DNA of 64,000 nucleotides, from NCBI GenBank assembly GCA_040954595.2, contig CM082583.2, positions 6,076,001-6,140,000 on the forward strand, written 5' to 3'. A program made the translations under genes and the position numbers. Each line of letters opens with the position of its first letter. The first letter of the stretch is position 1. The notes under the pieces were generated by a model, which saw only the letters and a list, made by a program, of their open reading frames with translations, did not search any database and was not told where the DNA came from. This document shows, piece after piece, positions 1 to 13,200 of this stretch. Source of the DNA: Balanoglossus misakiensis (lineage: Eukaryota > Hemichordata).

Positions 1-3000
1 TGAACATTCACTATACATTCACTTTTTCCCCGTGGTTAGGTTCTTCACGGCAATTTGTCAAAACAGAACAGTTATCCTTTCCATGAGCTAACAAACCCTG
101 GCGCCATATTAAAATATTGAAGCAAAATCTGTAAGATGTGCCCGAAAGACTATAACTCCTATTCATTTTTTTCTCTTAATTTATAGTTTTCGGTCACCTA
201 ATCCCCCTTTTCGTAGACGATACGTCTCCCGTTTCTTAGAACACTAAGAGAGTCTCAATGAAGTTCATTATATATACATGTATGTATTACTGAGTCTACA
301 CAATCAAACAATACACCCTGCTAACAAGCCTACACCGTAAACTACCTGTAATTTCATCCTTTTAAAGCACGCTACACGTATGTCTCATTGAATTTACAAG
401 CTACATGTTTAAATTTTATGATTCCTATTCATGGCAGGTCTACATATACGGATACAAACTTATCTTGATCTGGCTTTGAGCAATGCTGACGACTATATCT
501 TTGAACCTGGACGTGATTTGTATAAAAGAGTTCATTTAACTGACATCACACGGGCGTTTCAAGCACTGGCGGTTAGGAATGACTTTTCTCACATTCCCGA
601 ACGCCAGGAGTGCGAGAAGGACGATGCGAGATCAAATCGAACTACATGTAATAATTTTGCATATTCGATTTATATGACACGAGCGATGATTGGATAATGA
701 ATGTTCAGTTACTGTAACATGTATCTGTCCACGCCGATATGCTGGAATGTCACAAGAAATGACATGCGACGAATCAATATGTTTTGCCGCGTAAAGAAAG
801 AATCGCTCAAACGACCGCTGGATACAGGATACGACTGGAGGAAATATTGACAAAACCCCCACCCACACAGCAAATTGCCTTATTTCCTGTTGTCCGTTCC
901 CGAACAAGACGACATCAACAACAGAACTATTGTGAAAATACATCAGGGTCTCTGCATGGTAAATTGGAGCCAATTACGGGACCGCCGAGCCATGTAAATG
1001 CAGTGCGCTAAATGCAGCGAGGGACGCAACATGGTATTTACTTTGAAATACCATCCAATAATGGAAAATTAAAAACCTACATACATTCGATACATAATTC
1101 ACTTTGAATCAATATCAAATTAGCGCGTGTTTACTTGTCAAACAAAAGGTAAACACAAAATGCTTGCCACAAACACAAAGGAGCCTGCACGCAATACGAA
1201 CAAAATACAGGCCTGCGTGTGTTGTCGGAGTCGATAATCGGCGCGCATCATGTAACTGGCCTTATCTGATCATCACGCATGGGAGATGTGCTGCTTTTTA
1301 TTGATTTCAAGTCGCCATGAAGATAAGAGAGCACGTCAGATGAGAATGTACACATATTGGAAATGTCAAACGTAGCCGGACATCAATTTTCGGTGTCGAC
1401 CTTTCGCCGTGTTGACAGCAAAAGCGGATATGATACCACCCGAGGGGCTGCGATCCCGCGGAAGATATTTAACTACTAATTGTGCTCAGCGAACGCAGAT
1501 AATGCTAGGCTCAGACACACGCGCAGTGACGTAATTCATAGAAGATATCCTAAAACAGCGTTTACAATCAGTCCCTTTATATCTTGGTTTGCGTCACCGT
1601 GGATTTCATGGCGGGAAGAATTCTTGAATCCTACCCGAGGGCCCTGAGACTGTTGCGTCATCTCCAGAACATTTTACACAGCGGGGGTCATCTGCTCTTC
1701 GAAATGTATGTATGTATTTCACAGAGGATGACAATATAAAACAAAGGTTCTTAGAGCTTCTGAAGTTTCATCGAAATTCCGAAAACAGTAAATGCCATGT
1801 TATTTATCTTGATTATTTGTAGCCTTTTATCAGCGTTTGTTTTCCCCCGAGTCCCAACGGTATCCACACGGCATCCTTATGTGCATGCAATTGTCCTAAA
1901 TATTAGATGTTGTCTCTTTGGCTACCCTGTACATGTATGCCGTTAAGACAAGGTCTGTTTTTCTACAGAGGGATACTCCGTAAGGTCAAATGCTTTCCTC
2001 TATGATTTATGGTGTTTCAAGACCGAACAGGGACAGCGATTCGGTGCAAGATTCGTCATGTTTTATCATTGTCACCATCACTGAGCCATCAAACTTTCAT
2101 GCCTTAGTGATGTGCCGATTTCAGGATTAACGACGGCAATAATTTGAGAAGTTAACTAGGATACGTTATTGCGCGTTTGAGACTTGTGTCCGCCCGAGGA
2201 TCTGTTTTTCTTAGTCTGGGAGACCGCAGTCTCAATAAAACACGTTCGGCGCTCCTAAACAACCGCCACAGGATGATTTGTCAATGGGGGTCTACACTTA
2301 AACTTTCTACTGAGGACTCATTACGAAATAGACCTATAAAATTACAGCAATGATCAAAATACCACGCTTCGCATCGCGTGTCCTTGACGTGTCCTTCAAA
2401 GAATACATATGGCAAGGGTCTCGTGGTACATCGTTATGAAATGTTCGTCAAATAAACATATTACAGGTTTTCCATTTATACAAATATTTTCCGATTTATA
2501 TACGTATTTTGCATCAAAACTTGCATCTTAACGTTAAACGGAACAACATTAATACGCATACGCATGCATATACTCGTAGGCCTATGTCACTTCGCTATTG
2601 CCAGCCGTACGCATCATGTACGTGTAACCAAACCTCTCTATAACGTGTAGTTGTATTATTACCGTACGCATTTGAATAAAATTATACTGTTATGTCATAG
2701 CACACTTGTTAGTTCATTCGGTACAGCATTCGGACTGAATTCGCGAAACGTGAGTTCCAGACCGATTATGCAAAGGTCACCCTTTTCAGAACACACGCCA
2801 GACAGAATACCGTACTGTGTATCTGATAAACAGCGCTTCCAATATGCACCGCTGGGGGCCAGAACCATGAAACTCGGTATTGGGATATGCGCGTTTTTTT
2901 ACGATGTCTGCATGTTTGCACATAGTCGCTTGTCTATGGAAACGAAGTGCCAAGAAATGGTATTCAGATTTCTCGAGACCTATAATGGCTCAAAGCGGTA

Positions 3001-4659
3001 ATTTGCTGGTCCTCTTGATTGAACAGCCCCGGTTCCATATATCACAGGTCCAGTTAAAATGGAGATGGATGTAACTATAGGTCACCGATGTAAACCAAGT
3101 TACAAGTCATCATAAAGCAACGTGCTAGTTTATGATGCTAATATTATTGATATCGTAACCTGTAATCTATTTCCCTTTCAGAACTAAACGAGTAATAAAC
3201 ATTAATTAATTATATATACTAACTTCGTCAATGGGCGTGATAAATAGTTCCGCCACTTCCGCCATCGAGCGACGAAAATATAATATACAAGAGAAGGAAC
3301 ATAGAAAACGTTTGATAAGTGAGAGCGGAGAAAAGCTCTCCGGGGTAGGTTTTTTTTATTCCAACATAACATATTACTATACCCACAAGTAAATAACGAG
3401 CGAGAACATAGACACACATATGCATTTACATGTACCTACACAGACCTACTTACGTTTGTACTTCGCAAAAAAAGTTTCGGCCCACGACTGGTTCACACAA
3501 ATCGCCGTCGCGTCTTATATACTTTTATTCTATTCTCAGTAAACTTGTTCCACTACGTGCAGACAAGCAAACAGACGTGGTATGGAACATTGGCCCGCCC
3601 TGAACATCCCGAAATGGAAGACTCGTTGTTAATTTATTTTAATGTCTAATTCAAGTGGACGATCCCTTGTTAATAATAATGGCATGCGGTTCTGCCTTCC
3701 TTTCTCATTTCTACCGCTGGCTACGCTGTGCACGGCCAATGCACAAAGTGTTCAGATCAGCGATAACAGTCTGGTACCGTTACGTCTGACCATGGCGGTA
3801 TATTGGACACAGAGCATGATGTTTGACCAACAACAAGTTCAAATGCAAACCCGATATGCAGTTCCAAGTTAGGCTCGACATGCTAACTTTGAAAGGGTCA
3901 TTTTGTCATTTTGAAACGGTTATGAGAACGTGTATGGCGCATGTCTTAAAACGTATACGGTCACCTCCAATTTACATACGCCCATATATACGGCTGAAAT
4001 ACGGTAGATGTATTTTGAGTGTTCTAAAAGAACATATGGTGGCGCTCTTTTTCTCGCATGTGATACCAACTTGAACCTGTAATTGGCCGAGCGTGGTTCT
4101 TAGATAGGGAATTAACTACGTGGCCGAACGTGGTTCTTTGAAACTTTGTTATTGTGTGCTCATAAATTGCAGTCCTTGTCGCCATGGCAACTTGTCTAAT
4201 TGACGTCATGGTCACGATGCGGCCAACTATATCATGTCGGCATACGTAACGTGGGAGACATAAGGGAGTGAGAAAAACCCTTGGATTCACTAATATTGCA
4301 TAACATAAAAAGTCTCAGGAGCGATCCGAAATACGAGTGGGCCCTGGGGCCACAGCAGATACGGCCCACAGAACACAATTACAGAGGGATGTAGCATCCG
4401 CCCCACAGAACGCGTCTATTGGGATCGTATATCAGAGCGCCATGAATGCGATTGCGCCTCATGTATCCAGCGCGCAAGACATAAATCCATTGATAACAAG
4501 TGTGAAGTCATAAAAAATTCAGCTGTAGACGCTGAGTAAAACTAGTATATATATATAAATAAATGTTGACAAATTTCTGTGAGCGGATAGTTATTTATAT
4601 CTCCTTATACATATAGTAAGTTGTCTTCCTTACCTTAAAGAGGCAATGTGTAGTCTTGT
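1..4659. other. Intergenic DNA, no gene recognised
   Basis: No open frame here looks like a known protein; the longest are about 115 codons and low in complexity. Small structures seen: a 9-bp inverted repeat (arms 1031-1039 and 1046-1054), a short direct repeat at 4084-4138 (listed separately), and one TACATGTA palindrome at 275-282. A 13-bp word at 1438-1450 recurs at 4724-4736 inside the hairpin element, so a degraded relative of that element may lie near 1.43-1.55 kb; this is weak. A TGACGTCA palindrome lies at 4201-4208. Confidence 0.5.
4084..4138 (+). repeat. Short direct repeat, 18-bp unit twice, 37-bp period
   Basis: The 18-base word at 4084-4101 recurs at 4121-4138 with one substitution. 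The 37-bp spacing suggests a local tandem duplication whose intervening part has diverged. No function can be assigned. Confidence 0.6.
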
Positions 4660-5145
4660 GTTTATCATGTATATATTGAACACCTATTGCCTGTCCATGA
4701 GGGCCATAGCGGCCGTTTATTACACCCGAGGGGCTGTGAGTTACCAGAATCATATGCTATTTCCCAAGGCCGCAGGCCGAGGGAAATAGCATATGATTCT
4801 GGTAACTCACGGTCACGAGGGGGTAAAAACGGCTGCTATGGCCCGAATATAGGTCAGGCTATAGGTGTTTTATAATAAACCTCATGCTAACAGCTGGGAA
4901 AATCTTGCAATTTTCTCTTGAGGTTGGCAGACGACATCTTCCGCGGTGGCCATTGTGTCAGACGACGCGACGCTGATTGACGTGACCGAGTCTGTGCATG
5001 CACTCACGCTGGTCACGTGACCGGTTTATATTTTTTCTGCTATTTCCCTAGCGGTTCATAGTCGATTCTATTTTCCTATCACGTGACGGATTCTGGCGAA
5101 TCACGACACAGTATTAGCATGAGGTATATTATAAAACTACATATA
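4660..5145. mobile_element. Composite hairpin element (probable non-autonomous transposon)
   Basis: The core is a perfect 30-bp inverted repeat (4736-4765 against 4781-4810) around a 15-base GC-rich loop that itself contains GGCC-GCA-GGCC. Imperfect pairing continues outward to about 4679 on the left and 4869 on the right, giving a foldback of roughly 190 bp. The right flank at about 4862-4896 pairs again, in inverted orientation, with about 5113-5143, so two nested inverted repeats share one arm. A 12-bp palindrome GGTCACGTGACC lies at 5011-5022. No transposase is visible. On the minus strand, 4953-4882 reads as a 23-codon ORF (ATG to TGA), too short to assign. I infer a foldback or MITE-like element; the superfamily is unknown and I found no clear target-site duplication. 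Confidence 0.6.
4736..4810. repeat. Perfect 30-bp stem hairpin
   Basis: Arms 4736-4765 and 4781-4810 are exact reverse complements and the loop is 4766-4780. This is the most conserved part of the surrounding element and could form a stable stem in either DNA or RNA. Confidence 0.9.
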
Positions 5146-7364
5146 CACGCACGCAAACGCTATTAGTTATATTTCTTTTACGAAAATATCTGTGTTTATA
5201 CTTTATAATATTGACAAGCGCTTTTAATTTACCTGTTAATTTGACCATGGGGCTAGGGACTAGATTAGTTCTGATAAAACTACCTCCCTCGTCCCCAGCA
5301 TTAATTTTACTTTTCGATTTTACTTCACAATATTTTTGTGCTCTGTTTTTATTGTGTATCTATTTATGTCTTTACTTTTAAAACTTGTGTTCGTGTTTGT
5401 GTCAAACGGTGATTTAAAGAATTGTAGATGGTGGACGGGCGTCAATTATGAACTAAATCACATGGATATATTTTCAATCACACTATTGGGTTTTGAAGGC
5501 AGGACTTAACAGAGACGTGCATCGTGCCTCCCAGTCACCTTTGTTGAACCACAGCGTGGTTGAACGTGAAATTGGCTTCTTATTGCGTGGCTTCTCTCAT
5601 TAAATCCTTACAGTGACAGCATTCATTCATTCATTCATACAGTGAAACTTTGACCTCAAAGAGCTCGAGCACTTACTTGACTGGCGTATTCTATCTTCCG
5701 TATAGCTGAGTGCGGCTGTCTCCCGACTTGCAACTAATTTCAGAGACCGTGTATAACCTTCGAGTTAAAAACCCGTATGATGCGTCAGTCTAGCTTCTTC
5801 GTTGCCATGCAGTCTGAGAAAAAAAGCAAAGGAAAAAAAGCGTCAATATCATTTCTGATTTATAACTCTCACAGGTGCTCAGTGTAACATTATCTGCAAA
5901 ATATAATTCGAACCCATGATTTCAATAATGCAGAGCATTTAGACTCCAAACACACACACCATGGTCGACTCGATTTACATATGAGGTGTCAAAATTAATA
6001 TTAACTCTTTGTGCCGTGAAAGTACTAACCACCTCAACATCATTATATTACCAAAATTCTATGTACATAATATTATGTTTCTGGCTTAATTGCGTCCAAG
6101 TCACTCGGGGAACCTTATTAAAAACCGGCGGCAATCGATATTTCCAAAAGCACTTTCCATTGCTGTTGACAGTCACGGCATGAAGGGGCTATAACGTTGA
6201 TAGCACACACCGTGGACATAAAGTATATAGTAGATATTGCGCGTATTAAAGTATCCTATTGATTTCCAGTAAACTTATCTGGGTAGCTCTATAAATTGTA
6301 TTTAATCAACACAAGAACGGGAACCTCGGTGTATTATTCCGTGACACTATCTAAAAATCACTCTGCCGACTTCCTTCGGACTAATTTTGTAGTCTGCGTG
6401 GTTCACATTACAGGCTGTGCTGTCTATCCAACGAAGTCAGCAACGTTCTGAGCCCCAAGGGTATTTTCGAATCTAAGGAACCCGCATTGAGACTTTAACA
6501 GACGCAGCAGAAATCCTACAATATTTAAATATAAATCAACTCCATTTCGCATTTTAATCTGCTATTTGCTGCCTAGAATCAGAACTGGGGGTAACAGGGT
6601 TCATAGCGCCTAAGCGAACGCCGACGGGGGAGCGAGGGGGGGGGGGTGATGGTAGTAGAAAGTTAACATCCTTGAAAATGAACGCGCTCTTTTGCTAGAT
6701 TCGCCATTTCTGCGATAAATTGACTACATCTGCATTGAACCGAATTATACCCCATAGCAATTAAACGATACTAGCTTGAATGTATCATTTCAATTTGCCA
6801 GGATGCACGGCAGAACTGATTAAGTCCCTGATGGAAATATGCATGGCGATTTTGTACGGGTTACCCAAATGATCTCTGCATGACTCGTCTATTTCCAACA
6901 TGATATCACATTGGTGATTATAGAAAGGTCTATCCAGCGTATGGTGTGTCGGTCAAAGCATATCGAGATTAGTGTCGAATTTGAATAACATGAATGTAAA
7001 CAGTTGTACGCATATATATTAAAATTTTACCCAGTCTCAGATCAGCTTATTTCAAAAAGGAGAAAACTAAGCACAATATTCAAATCAGTCGATATGTACA
7101 TGTAATTGTATCTCGGATAATCGAAATGAAACGTATTCACGACCGAGCTTGTCACTGTGACAGTTTTACTGAACTTAAAATGTTTTAACAACTTTTAATC
7201 AACACGAGTTCATGTTATCGATTTTGTCTGGAGTTTTCTGTCGACTCGGGAACTTAAGTAAGTCTAAGTATATGCCTGTCCTATATTTAGACCAGTGGAC
7301 ACAAGCCTGTTTTTGTGATCGAAATCGTCAAACAGAAATGTTTCTTCTCCCATCGCAAAATTTA
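5146..7364. other. Intergenic DNA, no gene recognised
   Basis: No credible coding frame is visible. The stretch holds a short ATTC repeat (5621-5639) and a G-rich run (about 6635-6646). There is a TACATGTA palindrome at 7097-7104. Nothing else supports an annotation. Confidence 0.5.
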
Positions 7365-7594
7365 AAGGGCAACAATCATCTTATGCGCATGTGCCAAACC
7401 AGAGACTCTGATTTGAGCAATTTAATGCAGTCAATTCCATAAGGCAACGTGCTGTTCTAACAACAGAAAAGATTGCAAAGGTAGTCCACTATATAAATGC
7501 GTCAAACGCAATATTTGCAGAACATTTGGATTGCAATTTGGATTGTTTGTACACACGAAATAACGCACATGCGCATAACACGATCACCGGCCTT
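7365..7594 (+). mobile_element. MITE copy 1, TA-flanked, about 34-bp terminal inverted repeats
   Basis: The ends AAGG...CCTT are bordered by TA at 7363-7364 and 7595-7596. The left end (7361-7394) and the reverse complement of the right end (7565-7598) match at about 26 of 34 positions, including an identical 14-base TTATGCGCATGTGC. About 105 bp of the left half also matches, inverted, the right half of the element at 9920-10204. No transposase is present, so it is non-autonomous. The TA flanks would fit Tc1/mariner-type insertion, but assignment from the ends alone is tentative. Confidence 0.7.
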
Positions 7595-7759
7595 TAAAAT
7601 AACAGTGAGTGATGCAGTGAATGCTCCCTAACTTAGTTGATATTCATATGACATTTTTGCCCTATTTTTCCTTGGTTTGGACTGCTGTGTGGCGAAATCA
7701 AGATGAAATCAGAGTTTTTAAATGTCACCAACTGTACTATTTCCTCGCCCTGCAGTATA

Positions 7760-8186
7760 CAGCCGAAATTATGAAAGGTCGCCGATTCAATATGTGATCT
7801 AGACGTCCTGTGTGCACTGAACACACGATGTGTTTATCTAACACAAACAACAGAACCTCTCATAAAAGAGATGCGGTATCATTAGACTAATTACAGATGG
7901 TAGTCTGGAAACACGCTCCCCCTCAGAGAGAGTTGTTTACTTGGGTACACTCTCAACATAAAGCGTATACACTTTGAGATTAAACTTTGACATCCGTGTT
8001 ACAAGTAAACAACTCTCTCTGAGGGGGAGCCGTGTTTCCAGACTACCATCTGTAATTAGTCTAATGATACCGCATCTCATTTATGAGAGGTTCTGTTGTT
8101 TGTGTTAGATAAACACATCGTGTGTTCAGTGCACACAGGACGTCTAGATCACATATTGAATCGGCGACCTTTCATAATTTCGGCTG
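7760..8186. mobile_element. Near-perfect foldback element with TA flanks
   Basis: Arms 7760-7943 and 8002-8186 are reverse complements over about 185 bases with only about two differences (one substitution and one single-base indel). The loop is 58 bases (7944-8001). The outermost bases are CAGCCG...CGGCTG and both sides are flanked by TA (7758-7759 and 8187-8188), as expected for a Tc1/mariner-type non-autonomous element. Both arms translate to the same short peptide from opposite strands, which is a consequence of the palindrome and not a gene. The high arm identity implies recent origin or ongoing arm-to-arm conversion. Confidence 0.8.
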
Positions 8187-8188
8187 TA

Positions 8189-9917
8189 AGTACATGCACT
8201 CGCCTGTTCTTGGCGGGAGAGAGCGTTTCATCTCACCCGAATGTAGATTAAATCACCGACGTGATAAAAGACACTTTCAATCGATTAAGTGGGAAAATAA
8301 TCGAACGTGCGCACCATGGAGAAAATATGATATTATATCATTACACAGTTTAGCCATTCATTGTATAAATATTAAGATTAAATCCCTAACACTCAATCTA
8401 GACGTTTAACAACATGCAAGGGTGGCCGCTAATGCAAAACCACTCGCGGAATAAACTCATTAATAGTAGTATATTGACGTCTTTGCAACTATCGCGCGAT
8501 TTGAAACAACAATTTATTATTTTCTATAAATGTAATTGATTAAACTCCACTGAGGCGTTGGTAAGCTCAAATGAAGGTAAATGAGCGGCTTGATGGGCCA
8601 GTTTATGAATTATATCGTTACGTTAAACTCGTTGGACTGCATCGCAATGAAAACCTATAATCAACTACTTCAAAAGCATTTGACATCTAAAAGCAGCAGC
8701 CATCAAGCGCTGATAGTCAAACCATATCACACGAATCTCCTGAATGTTGCATGCGACTTCAAGAACTGAATGAAAGATTAGAAGTTGTTCGGCGAGGCGG
8801 CCATCACACGTGATATCGCCGTGAACAGAATAAATAAACAATATGTAGTTTATTTTGAGTGTGTTTAACTTATTATATGTTTACACCATGAATCACTGTC
8901 TTTTTACATTTATCACTATTTTAGCTTTTGCATGTACGTGTAGTATTGACGATTTTTTGTCAATTTTCGAAAGCTTTGGCTATCATAGACATTTTTAACA
9001 TCAGTGCTAACAAACATAGGTCGCATGTAAAAATGCAATATTCGACTCTCCTCACAATATACATTTACATGTACACGTATGTTTTAATAGTCTACTAATA
9101 ATTTTATTTGATATTTATTTAATTCCACAGTATTGGTAGGGATTATCGCTAGCTGAAAACATCTATTAGTCGGCTAACCATTTGAGAGCCCAGTCACAGC
9201 ATAAAATTGGAGTTTAGGAATCAGCGAATCGAGAATGAAACGAATTTTACATCTGACTTTTCGCGTGTACCTTCAGGCTTGATTACATTGGTGACGTAAG
9301 CTATTAACTCTTGGTGTAGATGGTGCTTTTAACTGGCAATTCTTCGACAAGTACTTAATCACGTTCTCAGCATTCATAAATTACAGGGAGCACAACACGG
9401 ACAATACCACATTCAGGGTTTTCCCTGTAGAATTCGACAATATTTATGTACTGGTGGTGAGTCAGTGTCCTAAAAGTCAGAATAGTACTCATCTGCGTTA
9501 CATCATTGCGCGTATATGTGACCACCGTAGAGAACCAGAGCGTGAAAGGTAAAATGTGTGATTACGGTATAGATTGCCGAAGGTCATATATAATCGGGCT
9601 GTTAAGGGGCGAACCATAGAGAAGCCTTGTCTCTAAAATTTACAAGTTCACTGATTGCCTCGTTAATGTGTCCTAGGTCTGCACACTATACCGGTTATTT
9701 ATCGGTCGTTTCAACATTTCCCGTCATCACACCGATCCTGACTTCTGGCTCCGACGAAGAAGCGCAGATAAAAATGCCGCGAACCTTAACTAAGACATAA
9801 TACGTTTTCCTATGCGGATTTCCTGAAACGCGTTTTCTTCCGTAGTGTGCGCCTCTCCTAGGTTAACATGCGGAAAAGAAAATTTGGTCCGAAGTTACAG
9901 GAAATCACGTTGAACAG
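8189..9917. other. Spacer between mobile elements, no gene recognised
   Basis: AT-rich sequence with only short, low-complexity open frames. It separates the foldback element from MITE copy 2. No hairpin, repeat or regulatory motif strong enough to annotate was found. Confidence 0.45.
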
Positions 9918-9919
9918 TA

Positions 9920-10204
9920 AAGGCCCGCGATCATCTTGAGCGCATGCGCGTAACTTCGATGCATTCAAATGGTGGACTGCCTTCGCTTCCTTCCATATTT
10001 CATGCGCACCGTATAAGTAGACCTTAGTTTTGTCACTTCTTTTCACCCAATCTGCTGTCTTTTCCCGATCTCCTACACAGACTATGGTCGCGGCCACCAT
10101 CTTGTGTTCTTAGGACAGCACCCTGCCTTATGGCATTGACTGTATACACATTTTGTAACCAGAGTCTCTGGTTTGGCACATGCGCATAAACGATCGTCAT
10201 ACTT
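9920..10204 (-). mobile_element. MITE copy 2, inverted relative to copy 1
   Basis: TA flanks lie at 9918-9919 and 10205-10206. The left end (about 9918-9955) resembles the terminal repeat of the MITE at 7365-7594. The right end and about 105 bp inside it (10104-10207) are a reverse-complement match to 7361-7465, including an exact 30-bp block (10160-10189 against 7381-7410). The interior towards the left end has diverged or been replaced. A short minus-strand frame crosses the element but has no recognisable domain. Confidence 0.65.
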
Positions 10205-10206
10205 TA

Positions 10207-13200
10207 ATGTGGTGAAAGCTAGTTAGCAATCCAATCGGAAGTTCGTGTTTAGAAATGCAAGACGCACTCTTTAGTGACCACGTTTAGTGTTTGTTATCGA
10301 GGCGATTACTGCCTGGCTCATGCGGTATCTCGGTGGTCATAAACCACAACCCTACTGAGACAGGAGCTTGCTCATTCAATAAAGTGGCTGTTCATTAACC
10401 TAATAGGCACAGTGCAAAAATTACTGCCACGATTTACTATCCCCGTTTAAAATAGAAAATATATGGAAAATTTAACGAAGTATGATTGCTCCACATTGTC
10501 GAAATGAAACCTTGGCCGTCATATTTCTGATTTTTCTAATCCCAGCAAATCCGCGGGGAACTTCCGTATCCTGTTAAATACAACGCTTGTCGTGCACAGC
10601 TACCCTACCGGAGTAGTCAGTCACGATTTCGCTTTTATGCAAACTGTCTTAACTAACAAGGCACGGAGGAGCCCGGCACCAGATGGAACATGCATGAGTG
10701 CTGCCAAGCATTTAATTTCACAGAGTGGGGAGACGGTGCCTCTTTAAGGATACTGAATTCGGTCACACCACTGTCTCGCCACGAGACTTCGGTCGCACCC
10801 GTACAAGGCCGGGCCGGTCAACAATCACTCAGGTCAGAGTGACGTGCTCCTCTCAAGTGCCGTGCAGTGTCCCACGTGAGATCTGGGATCATGACTCTAC
10901 ATATACCAGTGCACACCTGGCTGAATAATATTATAATGACCAAATTCACCTGTTGTTTTTTTGGAAAAGACATTGAAACGTATGGCCTTTGACATGCAAA
11001 TATAAATCGTCTGGAAGCAAACTGGTCTGCTTCTCTCGACCAAGCGTACAAAACGAAATATGGGGTTCCGCGACAATGTGACGCAATGGTTTTATCACTA
11101 AGCCGTCCAAATTCGGAGTCGGTGGATCTCTATGCCGCTCGATCTACAAACTCAGAACACAATTCGTAAGAGCGTTTATTCGCAAGATTGCGCGATTTCG
11201 TCGGCATTTGATTTAATTATCGACAATTTTGTTTCCGCCGTTCCGCGAAAAACCAATGTCGCGGAAAGTTATCGCCACGGTCCGGAAGGAAATCAACATA
11301 CTGGCCGGCAAGTAACTACACGTGAATACAAATTGAATGGTCTTGAAGGGAAAACAACGGCGTATTTTACAGAATGTTGAAGTTGGTGGTCGGTATCTTC
11401 ATTCGTTTGGTGTGCTGCATATAAAGTTATGGTCTGTTTACGTTACTGATAAATGCTTTTGCGTTCAGGCATACTTACAACATGCATGACCATCAATAAA
11501 ATATAATATCTACAGTTGTCGTCTATTTGAATGTTGGCTGGGTGGAGTTGAAAAGGGCTATGTACTATGCCAATGGTATATTACAGGCACTAACCTTTTG
11601 AAAGCACAGTTGACGTTTCAGAAGCGTGCGATGAGAATAAACCGGGTACCCCTAGGCGATTATGAAAATGAACCTGACGCCCTTTGACCTCGACGTGTAT
11701 TCAGCACTTCCTGATTCAGTGCAAACCTGTCGACGTGGCGCCCTCTAGCGAGAGACAATACCGGTGTTTCCATTGTGTTTAACTACAAAAAGCCGCCCGC
11801 GCCAACTAACAACGGAACAGCGAGGATATACAGCGTTGCAAAATGCTGCCTCGGGGCACGGAACCTGACAACAATGAGATAGAAGTAACTTTTAGAAAAA
11901 AGGTTCTAAGTCATGCTAAGTATATAACTGAGACATTCAATCAGTATACCAAGATGATGCTTCGTCACGATACATACCGGTAATTCCGGCTCCAAAGTAC
12001 ACGTCACACGTGGTCCCTGCTAACGTTTCTCTTGGTGAACTTGTAATCGGTTAAAGCTTAACGGCTAATCCCGCCAGCGTCTCGTCGCGAGGTGCATGTA
12101 AGATTTCAATACACAGCGACATCTGCAAACCAGTAGCATCGTCATTTATCGAGACATAGTGTACATGTACCTTGCTTGCACATACCGAGACATAAAGGAA
12201 CCTGCTCCGAAAGACGGACACGATAACTACCCGACTAATGCAGCAATTAGTTTTGGAAGCTTAAAAAATACTGTGTTGGGTCTTTAGCTAAAATACTAAA
12301 AGTAGTCGTGTCTGTAGGTTTATTTTCAGCAGAAAACATGACTGCAGAACTTGCTCAGCTGAATCAGCAAAAAACGGCATGAGTTAATTCTATAGTCGGT
12401 AGTAGGAGTATAACAGCTGTACCATGGTTGGTGTCTGCATTTACTGAGTATGTTGGCATGTGAATGCAAGGCTGTTTTTGTGTCTTGTCGCGCCACGCTG
12501 CAGCGTTCTACAGCAGGTTGTTAAGAGTAACGCTTTGGAATCGAGAATAGTGTCACTCTTGGGTAATTCAATAAATGATATTTCATGTGCACAGTTGGCT
12601 GTATTACATGTGCACGTCCCGCGGTGTCTTTTTTGTCGGCACAGAATAAAATCCAGACACCGGCGTCCGTTCATCACGTAGCTGTTCAAGTGTCATACAT
12701 GTTGCAAAAAGACAGTGGAATTTTAATGCATAATCGCTCCCCAGTATTCTACTTGGGATACATAATGACCTGCTTGGATTCCGCCGTCTGTAATCCTGTC
12801 CACGAAGTACCGTGGAGAGAGATACAAAAAATGCATGGACACCGAATTACGTCTCAGCTTACATGAAGAGCCCACTCTCTGAGATGAAATATTTGTGTGT
12901 ATGCCTCAACCGACTGGAACTGAGAATGCCAAATGGCCCGGCGAGAGCGGAGCTCTGAAATTGTTTACACCCCGTGGTGTGAGTCTTGCTGAATTTTTCA
13001 TAAAATGGCAAGCACCGACGGAGTTGGCTGTGTTCGCCTGTCATTCCGGCTCGATAGAAAATGGCGTCCCAGGGGAACGACGGTCTCCTGGGGTTTCTAT
13101 GCACATTTCACGTACGGTGAATGCTCCGTACCACTTAATGTTCACGGCTAATTTGGCCCGAATCTCCCGCCAAGTTTGGCAATAAATCACCGCTGAGACT

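Noticed and set aside
7633-8409. Two frames starting with the same peptide on opposite strands
   Set aside because: The identity arises because both lie in the arms of the near-perfect palindrome, not from duplicated genes.
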